A stretch of 64,000 nucleotides of DNA, from the NCBI RefSeq assembly GCF_022601715.1, contig NZ_JAKVIM010000004.1:62001-126000 (forward strand), read 5' to 3'. Under the pieces are notes generated by a model. The model was given only the letters and a program-made list of their open reading frames with translations. It was not told the origin of the DNA and did not search any database. Positions 29,377-39,445 of this stretch are shown here, in pieces. Both the position numbers and the translations under genes were made by a program. Every line of letters starts with the position of its first letter. Position 1 is the stretch's first letter. This DNA comes from Acinetobacter zhairuonensis (GTDB lineage Bacteria > Pseudomonadota > Gammaproteobacteria > Pseudomonadales > Moraxellaceae).

Positions 29377-31353
29377 TTAGAGCAGTAAGCTACGAATATC
29401 AGCCAACAGCTTGGTGAGCTTATTGGTGAAGCGTGCTGCATCAGCCCCATTAATCACTCGGTGATCATAAGACAAAGACAGCGGTAACATCAGACGCGGA
29501 TCAAAGCCTTGACCACTCCATACTGGCTGCATGGTTGCTGGTGAAATACCTAAAATAGCCACTTGAGGCCAGTTTACTAATGGTGTGAATGCTGTTCCAC
29601 CAATACTGCCTAAGCTCGTAATCGTGAAATTCGCACCTTGCAAGTCCTTCGGTGAAAGTTTCTTATCACGGGCTTTTTGACCCAACACACCCAATTCCAC
29701 TGCAATTTGCTTAATGGTTTTTTGATCTGGGTTACGTAACACTGGAACCGTCAAGCCATCAGGGGTTGCCACAGCAATGCCCATATGGATTTCATTACGT
29801 AACAGTACTGACTTACCATCGTCCGACAGGTGACCTGCAAACTCACGCTCTTCTTTCAACAAATGCGCAACCGCTTTGATGATGAACGCCATAATCGTCA
29901 GACTGATGCCTTCTTTCTTAAAGTTACCTTTCAGGTCATTACGCCATGCTTCAAGCTCAGTAATGTCAGCCGAATCGAACTGTGTCACTTGCGGAATGAA
30001 GTTATTCAATGACAATTGCGGAATCGAAACTTGCTGCAAACGCGTCAGCATTTTTTCTTCCACACCACCAAAGGCAGTGAAGTCAGGTAATTTCGGCAAA
30101 CCTGAAACTGCTGGTGCTGCCGCAGCTACTGGTGCTGCTTGTGGAGCAGTTAAACGCGCTTTCACATAAGCAAACACGTCGTCTTTCATCAAGCGACCAT
30201 GCGGACCTGAGCTTTGCACTTGTGCAAGGCTCACACCCAATTCACGTGCCAATTTACGCACTGCAGGACCTGCATAGACTTTGGCATTTTCAGCACTTTG
30301 TTCTTTGGTCAGCTTGTCAGCCCCTGTTGTCGCTACAGGTGCAGATTCAACTTTCGCTGCTTGTGCTGCTGGAGCAGCAGCGACTTGAGTTTGCGCTTTG
30401 GCTGGAGCTGCAGCCACTTGTGCCGCAGGAGCTGCTGCTGTGGTTTCACTTTCAATCGTGACCAATGGCATGCCTTGTGCAACGCTCTGACCAGTGCTTA
30501 CGTGGATGGCTTTAATCACGCCTGTAGTCGTGCTTGGCACTTCAACGGTCGCTTTATCCGATTCAACCACAATAATGCTTTGATCGTTCTCAACACGATC
30601 ACCCACACTCACCAAAATTTCAGCAACTGCAGCTTTGTCGACACCCAAGTCAGGTACAGTAATTTCAACTGGCCCTGCTGCCACTGGTGCGGCAGGAGCA
30701 ACTGCTGCCTGTACAGGCTCAGCTGGTGTAGGCGTGCTTACAGCTGCTGGTGTTGTCGCTACTGGAGCTGCAGCACCTGCAACTTTTACTTTTAACAACA
30801 CAACGCCTTCTTTCACAGTGTCGCCAGCTTGAATTTCAATGCTTTCAACCGTACCCGCAACTGTGCTCGGCACTTCAACAGTCGCTTTGTCCGATTCAAC
30901 CACCACGATACTTTGATCAACTTCAATCGTATCGCCCGCTTGAACAAGGATTTCACCTACGACTGCTTTTTCAACACCAATGTCTGGCACTTGAACATCA
31001 ACAACAGCCGTTGTAGCAGCTTGGCTCGCTGCAACAGGGGCAGCAACTTCTGGAGTCGCAACCACTGCTGGAGCTGGTTCTGCTACTTTTTCTTCAACTT
31101 TTACCGCATCGATAGAAGTCGCAGCAGCATTTGATTCAAGCTCAATCAGGACAGCGCCTTCTGAAACCTCATCGCCCACTGTTACGCTGATGCTTTTCAC
31201 CACACCTGCTGAAGTGCTTGGCACTTCAACAGAGGCTTTATCTGACTCAAGTAAAACTAGACTTTCATCAACCGCAATTTGGTCGCCTACTTGCACTAAA
31301 ATTTCTGCAACCGTGGCTTTATCTACGCCAATATCAGGTGTTTTGATTTGCAT
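29377..31353 (-). CDS. aceF: pyruvate dehydrogenase E2, dihydrolipoyllysine acetyltransferase
   Basis: Core of the pyruvate dehydrogenase complex; transfers the acetyl group from lipoate to CoA. The 658 residues hold three lipoyl domains (about 1-75, 118-192, 228-302), each with the lipoylation motif ESDKA (K39 in the first). They are joined by Ala/Pro/Val-rich flexible linkers. A peripheral-subunit-binding domain follows (AGPAVRKLARELGVSL, about 355-395), then the catalytic CAT domain ending in SYDHRVINGAD with H631 and D638. The triplicated lipoyl domains match E. coli AceF (three). It lies two bases after the aceE stop, so the genes form one operon. Confidence 0.97.
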   Translation of the reverse strand: MQIKTPDIGVDKATVAEILVQVGDQIAVDESLVLLESDKASVEVPSTSAGVVKSISVTVGDEVSEGAVLIELESNAAATSIDAVKVEEKVAEPAPAVVATPEVAAPVAASQAATTAVVDVQVPDIGVEKAVVGEILVQAGDTIEVDQSIVVVESDKATVEVPSTVAGTVESIEIQAGDTVKEGVVLLKVKVAGAAAPVATTPAAVSTPTPAEPVQAAVAPAAPVAAGPVEITVPDLGVDKAAVAEILVSVGDRVENDQSIIVVESDKATVEVPSTTTGVIKAIHVSTGQSVAQGMPLVTIESETTAAAPAAQVAAAPAKAQTQVAAAPAAQAAKVESAPVATTGADKLTKEQSAENAKVYAGPAVRKLARELGVSLAQVQSSGPHGRLMKDDVFAYVKARLTAPQAAPVAAAAPAVSGLPKLPDFTAFGGVEEKMLTRLQQVSIPQLSLNNFIPQVTQFDSADITELEAWRNDLKGNFKKEGISLTIMAFIIKAVAHLLKEEREFAGHLSDDGKSVLLRNEIHMGIAVATPDGLTVPVLRNPDQKTIKQIAVELGVLGQKARDKKLSPKDLQGANFTITSLGSIGGTAFTPLVNWPQVAILGISPATMQPVWSGQGFDPRLMLPLSLSYDHRVINGADAARFTNKLTKLLADIRSLLL

Positions 31354-31355
31354 GC

Positions 31356-34070
31356 TTAGTTCTCCTCACCTGATTGTTCTTTGTAGTCCGCAACTGCTTG
31401 AACTTCAGGGTGTGCCTGAGGAGCCCATGCCACTGGACGGTCAGTATCGAGTTCAAATGAAGAAATCGCATCTTTCACTAAACGTGCATCCACTTCACCT
31501 TCGTCCGCTAACTTTTTCAAGGTCGCAACCACAATATGCGCTGCATCTACACCGAAGTAGCTACGTAGGTTGGCACGTGTATCTGAACGACCGTAACCAT
31601 CTGTACCTAAAGCCACGAATGGACGGTTGTCTGGAAGGTAAGCACGGATTTGTTCGCTATAAGCACGCATATGATCCGTTGCAGAAACCACAATACCATC
31701 GGTAGGGCGAAGCAACTCAGATACCCACGCTTCTTTCGTTTGTTCAGCTAAAGGATGTAAACGGTTGTATTCTTCACATGCCATACCATCACGCGCCAAC
31801 TCGTTAAAGCTAGTCACACTCCATACATTCGAATGGATTTGGTATTCATCACGGAGAATTTTCGCAGCTTTGATCACTTCACGCAGAATCACACCCGAAC
31901 CTAACAATTGAACAGTTGCTTTGTCATCTTGTTGGAACAAGTACATACCACGTTTAATGCCTTCCTCAGCGCCAGCCGGCATTTCAGGATGCTCGTAGTT
32001 TTCATTCATTACAGTTAAGTAATAGAAAATACGCTCTTGGTTTACATACATACGTTGTAAACCATCATGCACGATCACCGCCAATTCATAACCGAAACAT
32101 GGGTCATATGACACACAGTTTGGAATGGTGTTCGCAAGGATGTGTGAGTGACCATCTTGGTGCTGTAAGCCTTCACCGTTCAGTGTAGTACGACCTGCAG
32201 TTGCACCTAACAAGAAGCCCTGCGCTTGAGCATCACCAGCAGCCCATGCAATATCACCGATACGCTGGAAACCAAACATTGAGTAGTACATGTACATTGG
32301 AATCATTGGCAAGTTATTGGTTGAATAACTGGTTGCCAACGCTGCCCATGCGCTCATCGCACCGGCTTCGTTAATCCCTTCTTGTAGCATGTGACCGTCT
32401 TTGGCTTCACGGTAATGCATCAATTGTTCTTGGTCTTCAGGGGTATATTTCTGACCATGTGCAGCATAAATACCGAGCTGACGGAACATGCCTTCTAGAC
32501 CAAAAGTACGTGCTTCATCTGGAACGATTGGTACTACACGGTCTTTAATTGCTTTTTCTTTAAGTAAAGAAGCAATTAAACGAACCATCACCATAGTCGT
32601 CGATTGTTCTTTGCCTGCCGAACCTTTTAATACTGCATCAAATACTGACAATTCAGGAATGGCTAATTGCTCACTCTCTTTACGACGTGCAGGTAAATAG
32701 CCACCTAAAGCTTCACGACGCGCCTTCATATACTTCATTTCTGGAGAGTTTTCACTTGGGCGGTAGAATGGGAGCTCTTCTAACTTATCATCTGTAAATG
32801 GCAGATTGAAACGGTCACGTACATATTTCAAAGAGTCGATCTGCATTTTCTTGATTTGGTGAGTTTTGTTCACCGCTTCAATTTCTTCAGACAAACCATA
32901 ACCTTTAACCGTTTTTGCAAGAATAACGGTTGGTTGACCTTTGGCTTTCATTGCTTCTGCATAGGCTGCAAACACTTTGTACGGGTCATGACCACCACGG
33001 TTAAGATTGTCGATGTCTTCATCGCTTAAATCTTTTACAAGTTCCGCAGCTTCTGGGTACTTGCCAAAGAATTTTTCACGCGTGTATGCACCACCTTTCA
33101 CTTGATAGCGTTGGTATTCACCATCAACTGTTTCTTCCATGACCGCTTTTAAAGCGCCTGTGCTGTCTTTTGCAAGTAGTGGATCCCAATGACGGCCCCA
33201 CACGACTTTAATGACACGCCAGCCCGCACCACGGAATAGCGATTCTAATTCTTGAATGATTTTACCGTTACCACGTACAGGACCATCTAGACGCTGTAAG
33301 TTACAGTTCACCACCCAGATCAGGTTGTCTAATTTCTCACGACCAGCAAGTGAAATTGCACCCGTACTTTCTGGCTCATCCATCTCACCATCGCCAAGAT
33401 AAGCCCAGACTTTACGATCTTCTTCTTTGATCAAGCCACGGTTCATCAAATATTTTTGAATATGTGCTTGATAAATCGACATGATTGGACCAAGACCCAT
33501 CGATACCGTTGGGAATTGCCAATAGTCCGGCATTAAGTATGGATGTGGATAGCTTGGTAAACCGTTACCGCCCACTTCACGGCGGAAGTTACTTAACTGT
33601 TCCTCCGTCAAACGCCCTTCAAGGAATGAACGTGCATAAATACCAGGAGCACAGTGTCCTTGGTAATAAATCATATCTCCGCCAAAGTTATTGCTGTTTG
33701 CACGGAAGAAGTGGTTAAAACCAACGTCGTATAAAGTTGCTGAAGATGCAAAACTTGCCAAGTGACCACCTAAGTCATCACCCGTTTTGTTGGCACGTAA
33801 AACCATCGCCAAAGCGTTCCAACGGATCAGCGCGCGAATACGACGCTCCATATCCTGATCGCCTGGCATTGCAGGCGTTTCGTCAACTGAAACCGTATTT
33901 AAATAAGGAGTATTTAAGCGCTGAATAGGAACATGTTTCGCAATTGCACGTTGATATAATTTTTCTAATAAAAATGCAGCGCGTTCTGTTCCCATGTGTT
34001 TTAGAACCGAATCAAAAGCTTCTTGCCATTCTTGGGTTTCTTGCGCATCTGTATCGCCATAAAACGCCAT
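31356..34070 (-). CDS. aceE: pyruvate dehydrogenase E1 (homodimeric type)
   Basis: Thiamine-diphosphate-dependent decarboxylation of pyruvate and reductive acetylation of lipoyl-E2. The 904 residues fit the single-chain gammaproteobacterial E1 (E. coli 887). The ThDP motif runs from YLGDGEMDEPES to VVNCNLQRLDGPV (roughly 225-255). Other motifs: GGHDPYKVFAAYA, the KTVKGYGL segment, and a transketolase C-terminal domain with AVIVHDGLQRMY. The ribosome binding site is AAGGAAT. aceE-aceF are co-transcribed; lpd is not in the window. Confidence 0.97.
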   Translation of the reverse strand: MAFYGDTDAQETQEWQEAFDSVLKHMGTERAAFLLEKLYQRAIAKHVPIQRLNTPYLNTVSVDETPAMPGDQDMERRIRALIRWNALAMVLRANKTGDDLGGHLASFASSATLYDVGFNHFFRANSNNFGGDMIYYQGHCAPGIYARSFLEGRLTEEQLSNFRREVGGNGLPSYPHPYLMPDYWQFPTVSMGLGPIMSIYQAHIQKYLMNRGLIKEEDRKVWAYLGDGEMDEPESTGAISLAGREKLDNLIWVVNCNLQRLDGPVRGNGKIIQELESLFRGAGWRVIKVVWGRHWDPLLAKDSTGALKAVMEETVDGEYQRYQVKGGAYTREKFFGKYPEAAELVKDLSDEDIDNLNRGGHDPYKVFAAYAEAMKAKGQPTVILAKTVKGYGLSEEIEAVNKTHQIKKMQIDSLKYVRDRFNLPFTDDKLEELPFYRPSENSPEMKYMKARREALGGYLPARRKESEQLAIPELSVFDAVLKGSAGKEQSTTMVMVRLIASLLKEKAIKDRVVPIVPDEARTFGLEGMFRQLGIYAAHGQKYTPEDQEQLMHYREAKDGHMLQEGINEAGAMSAWAALATSYSTNNLPMIPMYMYYSMFGFQRIGDIAWAAGDAQAQGFLLGATAGRTTLNGEGLQHQDGHSHILANTIPNCVSYDPCFGYELAVIVHDGLQRMYVNQERIFYYLTVMNENYEHPEMPAGAEEGIKRGMYLFQQDDKATVQLLGSGVILREVIKAAKILRDEYQIHSNVWSVTSFNELARDGMACEEYNRLHPLAEQTKEAWVSELLRPTDGIVVSATDHMRAYSEQIRAYLPDNRPFVALGTDGYGRSDTRANLRSYFGVDAAHIVVATLKKLADEGEVDARLVKDAISSFELDTDRPVAWAPQAHPEVQAVADYKEQSGEEN

Positions 34071-34398
34071 AATTCACCTATTCCTTGAGCTTAATCTATT
34101 TTATATATGTACCATACTTTGGTATTAGAAGTTATCGTTACAGCTGAATACGGACATGCACCACTATTTATAAAATAAATAATTGATGACGATTTAACAC
34201 TCAAATTAACAAAAAATCGCCAATAATGCAGATTATTTATACAAACAAAATTCTTTTGCCTGATAGTATTAAAAAAGATACAGGAAGCATCCCTGTTTTG
34301 GTGCAAATCTTACAAAAACAAAAAGGCAGCACATTGGAAAGAGGTTAGACCCAATGCACTGCCTTTGAAAGAATTTAAGAAATAAATTCGAGGTACGA
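34071..34398. other. 328-base intergenic region upstream of aceE
   Basis: Contains the aceEF promoter region (AT-rich, near 34100-34290) and, at its right end, the terminator of the M23 peptidase gene (34321-34368). No coding signal was recognised. Confidence 0.5.
34321..34368 (-). terminator. terminator of M23 peptidase gene
   Basis: AAAGGCAG..CATTGG and CCAATG..CTGCCTT arms form a long interrupted stem. On the minus strand TTTTTGTTTTTG follows. Confidence 0.8.
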
Positions 34399-35088
34399 TT
34401 ATGGCAACATCGCTAAGTAGGTAGATGGATTTTTACGCTGACCATCTTTCACAACTTCATAATGTAAATGTGGACCGGTACAACGACCTGTACACCCAAC
34501 ATTAGCAATGTGTTCACCCGCGTCTACGCGATCACCGACACGCGCAACTAGACGCGAAGCATGTGCATAACGCGTGATGTAACCATTGCCGTGATTAATC
34601 TCGACGTACTGACCATAGCCTGAACCCCAACCCGACTTGGTCACAACACCAGGACCTGTCGCATAGATAGGTGTACCACTTGGCGCAGACAAATCTAAAC
34701 CAGAATGATGTTCAGCTCGCCCGCCCATGGTACGACCACCAAAGTTTGAGCTGATACGTTTCATGTCGGGTAATGGATGAGTCACTAACCACGAATAAGG
34801 ATTATTTGAAGATGCTGAATACGTAGCTTTAGTGCCATATTTCTTAGCAATCGACTCGTTGTTAAGTTCAACTGTTTTTTCACGTAGCTTGACTGACACT
34901 TGTGTACTTGCAGGAATATCAATATCTTCAGGTTCAGCATAAGAACCTTGTGCAAGCGTCTGAGTGAGCTGTTCAATACGATCTGGTGAAGCAGTAGTAT
35001 TTGAGTTCAATTGAACTAAATCAGCGAAAGCGACCGATGCGGCCGAAGCTGCTAAAGAAAACGCCAATAAAATACGTCTCGTGTGCAT
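34399..35088 (-). CDS. M23 (LytM) family metallopeptidase, exported
   Basis: Periplasmic peptidoglycan endopeptidase or amidase activator. The signal peptide is residues 1-22 (LLAFSLAASAASVAFA). A variable region follows, then the LytM domain (about 110-225). Zinc ligands are H128 and D132 (HHSGLDLSAPSG) and H209 with H207 as catalytic partner (GPHLHYEV). All four are present, so the enzyme should be active, not a degenerate EnvC/NlpD-type activator. Two cysteines (C199, C203) flank the catalytic loop. In pseudomonads a similar M23 gene also lies between lpxC and dciA/secA, so the context is conserved. The cleaved bond is not known. Confidence 0.92.
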   Translation of the reverse strand: MHTRRILLAFSLAASAASVAFADLVQLNSNTTASPDRIEQLTQTLAQGSYAEPEDIDIPASTQVSVKLREKTVELNNESIAKKYGTKATYSASSNNPYSWLVTHPLPDMKRISSNFGGRTMGGRAEHHSGLDLSAPSGTPIYATGPGVVTKSGWGSGYGQYVEINHGNGYITRYAHASRLVARVGDRVDAGEHIANVGCTGRCTGPHLHYEVVKDGQRKNPSTYLAMLP

Positions 35089-35196
35089 AAAAACCTCTTT
35101 AAACTGTTCTTACAAAATGTTCCTTGCGTGATCTCTTCCTTGATATCTACTGAAAGGAACGCATAAGATTAAGACACAAATATGAAGGTAATATGT

Positions 35197-35640
35197 ATGT
35201 CCGAACCAGAGAATCTCTTTCAACAAACAAGAAAACGCATAAAAACAGGAAACTTATCGTTTCTCTCAACCCAAGTTGCTGCATGGCAGAAACTTAGCAA
35301 ACTTATTCAACCGTTATTGCCTCAACCAGAGCAATGGCAAGTTGCTTGTTATCAACATGGTGTTTTGACCGTAACAGGTGAAAATCAAGCGATGGTGAGT
35401 CAACTCGGTTACTTACAAAAGCACTATATTGTTGAATTAGCTCGACTCGAAGAACTTAAAGATTTACAAAAGCTTCAGGTGCGTTTGAGAGCTTCTCCCA
35501 AAACGACACACCCGACCACTGAACCACCTTCACGGTCTTTAAGTGCAGAAACCCAAGACTTATTAACTGGGGCTGCTGACTTTGTGAGCGACCCTAAGCT
35601 TAGCCAAGCCATGCGACGTTTGGCAAGCAATAAAAAGTAA
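35197..35640 (+). CDS. dciA: DciA (DUF721) replicative-helicase loader
   Basis: A 147-residue DUF721 protein. DciA replaces DnaC in most bacteria and loads the replicative helicase DnaB. The conserved N-terminal KH-like fold spans about residues 15-95 (AWQKLSKLIQPLLPQPE, VACYQHGVLTVTGENQA). A charged, flexible C-terminal tail follows. The chosen ATG at 35197 has AAGG eight bases upstream; the earlier ATG at 35182 lacks a site. It is divergent from the M23 peptidase and convergent with lpxC, an order also seen in pseudomonads. The assignment rests on family and neighbourhood. Confidence 0.8.
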   Translation: MSEPENLFQQTRKRIKTGNLSFLSTQVAAWQKLSKLIQPLLPQPEQWQVACYQHGVLTVTGENQAMVSQLGYLQKHYIVELARLEELKDLQKLQVRLRASPKTTHPTTEPPSRSLSAETQDLLTGAADFVSDPKLSQAMRRLASNKK

Positions 35641-35702
35641 CTCAGATCTGCTTTCAGAAAATGATTCAGCACATAAATGTGGCGGACGTCACACTTTAAT
35701 TT

Positions 35703-35720
35703 GTTACATTATAATGTAAC
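35703..35720. repeat. perfect 18-bp palindrome between dciA and lpxC
   Basis: GTTACATTATAATGTAAC is identical to its own reverse complement and stands between two convergent genes. It has no T-run of its own. It could be a hairpin that ends both transcripts, or a protein-binding site. Confidence 0.55.
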
Positions 35721-35737
35721 CCATACAAGACAATGAC

Positions 35738-36640
35738 TTATGTCACACTTACATAAGGGATTGGACATTGATCTATGTCATCAAATGTTACAATTTCGTA
35801 GCTGCTTGGATCACTTTTGACATTGCGTAACAATTGGTTGTTTAAAGCATGCCCTGACTTATATCCATCAAATTTCGCGATAATTTGATGACCCAATAGG
35901 TATAAATCGCCTACGGCATCTAATATTTTGTGACGAACAAATTCGTCTGAAAAGCGTAGCCCTTCTTCATTGACTACACCTGTATCATCCACACCAATCG
36001 CATTATCTAAACTTGCACCCAATGCTAAGTTATTGGCTTTTAAATAATCGAGATCCTTCATAAAGCCAAAAGTACGGGCTTCACTCACTTCGTACACGAA
36101 AGTTTCGGTAGAAAAATCAATGGTGGCTGACTGGTATTCTTTTTTGAATGCAGGATGGTCAAAATCAATGGTAAAGTTGAGCTGAAAGCCTGAATGCGGA
36201 GTAAAGATTGCACGCTTATCATCAATGAGTGCTTCAACTGGTTTTAAAATTCTAATGAATTTTTTTGGTGCATTTTGCTCGACCAAACCGCCTTGCATTA
36301 ACAGATAAATAAACGGACCTGCACTGCCATCCATAATTGGGACTTCAGAAGCAGAGACTTCAATAATTAAATTATCAATCCCCAGACCTGCTATTGCACT
36401 CATCACGTGCTCAATGGTGCCAACTTTGGCATTCTCTTGAACCAAATTAGAGCACATAAATGCTTCTTGAATCAGCATGGCATCGGCTAGTATGTCGACA
36501 GGTGGATTTAGATCAATACGACGAAACACAATGCCCCCATCCACATGGTGCGGCACAAAGTTCATTAATACTTTTTGCCCACTATGAAGACCAATGCCGC
36601 TCGCTTTCACGACACGTTGCAGGGTACGCTGTTTCAACAT
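35738..36640 (-). CDS. lpxC: UDP-3-O-acyl-N-acetylglucosamine deacetylase LpxC
   Basis: Zinc deacetylase for the first committed step of lipid A synthesis. The 300-residue sequence has the N-terminal [12 protein letters not shown]77 and H78 in GTIEHVMSA, and the second-domain zinc and catalytic residues H237, D241 (HKILDAVGD) and H264 (GHALNNQLL). Spacing matches E. coli LpxC (H79, H238, D242, H265). It lies after ftsZ in the division cluster but is separated by a strong terminator, so it probably has its own promoter. Confidence 0.97.
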   Translation of the reverse strand: MLKQRTLQRVVKASGIGLHSGQKVLMNFVPHHVDGGIVFRRIDLNPPVDILADAMLIQEAFMCSNLVQENAKVGTIEHVMSAIAGLGIDNLIIEVSASEVPIMDGSAGPFIYLLMQGGLVEQNAPKKFIRILKPVEALIDDKRAIFTPHSGFQLNFTIDFDHPAFKKEYQSATIDFSTETFVYEVSEARTFGFMKDLDYLKANNLALGASLDNAIGVDDTGVVNEEGLRFSDEFVRHKILDAVGDLYLLGHQIIAKFDGYKSGHALNNQLLRNVKSDPSSYEIVTFDDIDQCPIPYVSVT

Positions 36641-36702
36641 GCTTTTTCTATCATCTGCCCATAAAACCGCTATACGTTAGCATATTTAGCCATTGATAAA
36701 AA

Positions 36703-36734
36703 ACAAAAAGGTAGCGAATACGCTACCTTTTTGT
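36703..36734 (-). terminator. terminator of the division cluster after ftsZ
   Basis: AAAAAGGTAGCG/CGCTACCTTTTT stem with a four-base loop. It lies 33 bases after the ftsZ stop on the minus strand and is probably the end of the cluster transcript. Confidence 0.85.
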
Positions 36735-36765
36735 CACATCCTGATAAAAAGATGTTATTAAATAA

Positions 36766-37956
36766 TTATTTACGCTGCTGATTCTTCAAATAATCTTGAA
36801 TACTCATTGGCGTTGGACGAGAAGCACCTGCCGATGAAGCGGCATTAATTGCTGGAGAATCAGATTGCTGACGTTGAATCGCAGGAACATCATCTTCTTC
36901 AACCGCAGCTTGTGCCGTCGATGCAGAGCGTGACACATGTGCTGTTGTTGAGCGCTTGGTTGGTTCTATTGCATCCGCTGAATTACGAGTTAAACCTGTT
37001 GCAATCACAGTTACACTAATTTCATCACGTGCATCTGGATCAAATACAGTGCCGTAGAAGACCTGACCTTCATCCAAGTCAACGATTTGGTTCACAACAT
37101 CGGTGATTTCTTCAATCTCACCAAAAGTCACATCGTCACCACCCGTTACATTAATTAAAATGCCTTTGGCATTCATAATGGTGACGTTATCTAATAATGG
37201 ACTACGAATCGCCTGTTCAGCTGCTTGGCGCGCACGATTCTCACCACGACCCGAACCTGCACCCATCATGGCATAACCACGGGTACTCATTGCAGTTTTT
37301 AAGTCAGCAAAGTCAAGGTTGATATGACCAGGACGCACCACTAAATCAAAGATACTACGTACGGCATTCAACAATACATCATCCGCTTTTTTATAGGCAT
37401 CTTTCATTGAGATGTCACGGAATACTTTTAATAGGCGTTGGTTTGGAATAATAATCAAAGAGTCAACATGTGCCTCTAAAGCTTCAATGCCTTTTTCAGC
37501 AGACTGTTGACGGCGCTTACCTTCAAAGTTGAATGGCGTGGTAACCACACCCACGGTCAAAATGCCCATTTCTTTGGCAATTTCAGCAACCACTGGTGCA
37601 GCACCCGTACCTGTACCGCCGCCCATACCCGCAGTCACGAACACCATATCGGTGCCTTCAAGATGCTGGCGGATTAACTCGCGACTTTCTTCAGCAGCAG
37701 TTTGCCCCACTTGCGGATTTGCGCCTGCACCTAAACCACGCGTGCTTTGCTCACCCAACTGGATTTTGAATTGTGCATTCATACGGTCTAATGCTTGTTT
37801 GTCCGTATTGGCACAAACAAATTTTACGCCTTGAATGTCTGATTCCAACATGTGTTGAACAGCATTACCGCCTGCACCACCTACACCAAATACAGTGAAA
37901 CGGGCTTGACCGTTGCTATCGTTTTGATCATCTTCTAAAAATTCAAATGAGGCCAT
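36766..37956 (-). CDS. ftsZ: cell division GTPase FtsZ
   Basis: Tubulin-like GTPase that forms the Z-ring. The product is 396 residues from the chosen ATG (MASFEFLEDDQ); a longer open frame starts at 37992. The GTP-binding T4 loop GGGTGTGAAP, FGVGGAGGNAV (T1), the T3 MSTRGYAMMG region and the T7 NLDFADLKT are present. After about residue 320 comes a disordered linker, and the protein ends MSIQDYLKNQQRK, the position of the conserved C-terminal peptide that binds FtsA and other partners. It follows ftsA and precedes the terminator at 36703. Confidence 0.97.
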   Translation of the reverse strand: MASFEFLEDDQNDSNGQARFTVFGVGGAGGNAVQHMLESDIQGVKFVCANTDKQALDRMNAQFKIQLGEQSTRGLGAGANPQVGQTAAEESRELIRQHLEGTDMVFVTAGMGGGTGTGAAPVVAEIAKEMGILTVGVVTTPFNFEGKRRQQSAEKGIEALEAHVDSLIIIPNQRLLKVFRDISMKDAYKKADDVLLNAVRSIFDLVVRPGHINLDFADLKTAMSTRGYAMMGAGSGRGENRARQAAEQAIRSPLLDNVTIMNAKGILINVTGGDDVTFGEIEEITDVVNQIVDLDEGQVFYGTVFDPDARDEISVTVIATGLTRNSADAIEPTKRSTTAHVSRSASTAQAAVEEDDVPAIQRQQSDSPAINAASSAGASRPTPMSIQDYLKNQQRK

Positions 37957-38118
37957 GACCTTTAAATTTCCTAATTCGTAATTGGCAGTCACTTAAGCCC
38001 GTATACTGCCTTGATCTGCATAAATAAAAATTGGTTTTAGGATGCTGTTCAATGTCTAGCTTGTCAAGTCTCGACTGCTCAACGTACAACTTCCAAACAA
38101 TATTCCCAAAAAATACAA

Positions 38119-39381
38119 CTAAAAAATAGACTTTAACTTATCATTTAACCCTGACCATGCACGTCCTGCACGTTTCCAGAACGACAGCGTTTCAGGATCA
38201 ACGGTTTCAACCAACGTTTCTTGTGGATCGCCCTGACTAAACATTAATAGCCCTGCCGCAGTCGCATATTGAGAACGACGCAACGAAGCCAAATAAGGTT
38301 CATCCGCATAGACCTGCACGGGTGGATTTCCTAAATGTGCAGAAATACCCAACATCCGGCGTACTAAACTGACCATACCTTCAATTTGGCATGCATCACC
38401 CGTCAATACCACCCCATGGTATAAACCATGAATGGCACCACTGCGTTCCAAGACTTCTCGAACCTGCGTCAAAATTTCTTCATAACGGGCAATCATAATT
38501 TCAGACAACTCAATGCGACTGATGGTTTGCGGACCGTCAATGCCTTGAATTTGAATCATATGATCTGGTTTTACCACTTTTAAGTCGACACAGCCATAAA
38601 GTAGCTTAATTCTTTCAGCTTCGTCTGTGGTGGTCTGTAAAACCGCAGCAATATCACGCGTTACATGTTCACCGCCACGCTGCAAAGTTTCAGCCATGGC
38701 AAGACGACCGTCTAAATAGACCGCAAGATTGGTGGTGCCAGCGCCCATATCGAGCAGGCAGACTCCATATTCTTTTTCATCTTTGAGCAAACTGGCTTCA
38801 GCCGTCGCCAAGCAAGACACCACCATTTTTTCAACCGTGATGTTTGCCCCTTTCATGGCACGATCCAGATTCTGCATGGTGCTAATCGGCAACATCATTA
38901 ACTGATAATGCCCTTTCATACTATGTGCAGACATCCGTATCGGGTTTTGTACCCATTCTGGAGAATCATCAAGCTCAAAGCCTAAAGGCACAGCGCTCAC
39001 TAAATAATGGTCTGAAGTAATATGACTGGCTTTTGCCAACTCTAATGCTCTAACCACTTCATTGGTGGTAATACTATGTTCGGCATTTTCAATTGGGGTA
39101 CGACCCGAAGCATAAAAACTTTTTAATTCTGCACTTGGAATAGAAACCCACGCTGAATGCACACGACACTCAGCCATATCTTCCGCTTCCTGAACGGCAT
39201 TTTTTATCGCTGTGATGACTTTATCCAAGCTCACGATTTTGCCTTTGTTCATACCGCGGTTACGTGCAGTCGCCATCCCAATGACCTGAATCTTGTCTGG
39301 GGCGTGCACCTTACCAATCAAAACTGAAACTTTATGTGTCCCAATGTCAATCGCAACAACTGAGGGAACAGCTTCACTCAT
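38119..39381 (-). CDS. ftsA: cell division protein FtsA
   Basis: Actin-like protein that anchors FtsZ to the membrane. 420 residues, E. coli 420. VVAIDIGTHKVSVLIG is phosphate-1 (residues 7-22), and DMGAGTTNLAVYLDG is phosphate-2. The GVVLTGDACQIEGM adenosine loop follows. The C-terminal SGLNDKLKSIF is the amphipathic membrane-targeting helix. It lies about 65 bases after ftsQ and 160 before ftsZ, in the usual order. Confidence 0.97.
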   Translation of the reverse strand: MSEAVPSVVAIDIGTHKVSVLIGKVHAPDKIQVIGMATARNRGMNKGKIVSLDKVITAIKNAVQEAEDMAECRVHSAWVSIPSAELKSFYASGRTPIENAEHSITTNEVVRALELAKASHITSDHYLVSAVPLGFELDDSPEWVQNPIRMSAHSMKGHYQLMMLPISTMQNLDRAMKGANITVEKMVVSCLATAEASLLKDEKEYGVCLLDMGAGTTNLAVYLDGRLAMAETLQRGGEHVTRDIAAVLQTTTDEAERIKLLYGCVDLKVVKPDHMIQIQGIDGPQTISRIELSEIMIARYEEILTQVREVLERSGAIHGLYHGVVLTGDACQIEGMVSLVRRMLGISAHLGNPPVQVYADEPYLASLRRSQYATAAGLLMFSQGDPQETLVETVDPETLSFWKRAGRAWSGLNDKLKSIF

Positions 39382-39445
39382 TATTTACTACCATTACATG
39401 TTTGTTTAATTTATGGCTTTACGCCTCTATTTATAAAGCCAGTCA

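Noticed and set aside
30214..30795. Long plus-strand open frame opposite aceF
   Set aside because: Shadow of the repetitive Ala/Val/Pro-rich lipoyl linkers; Cys- and Trp-rich nonsense composition.
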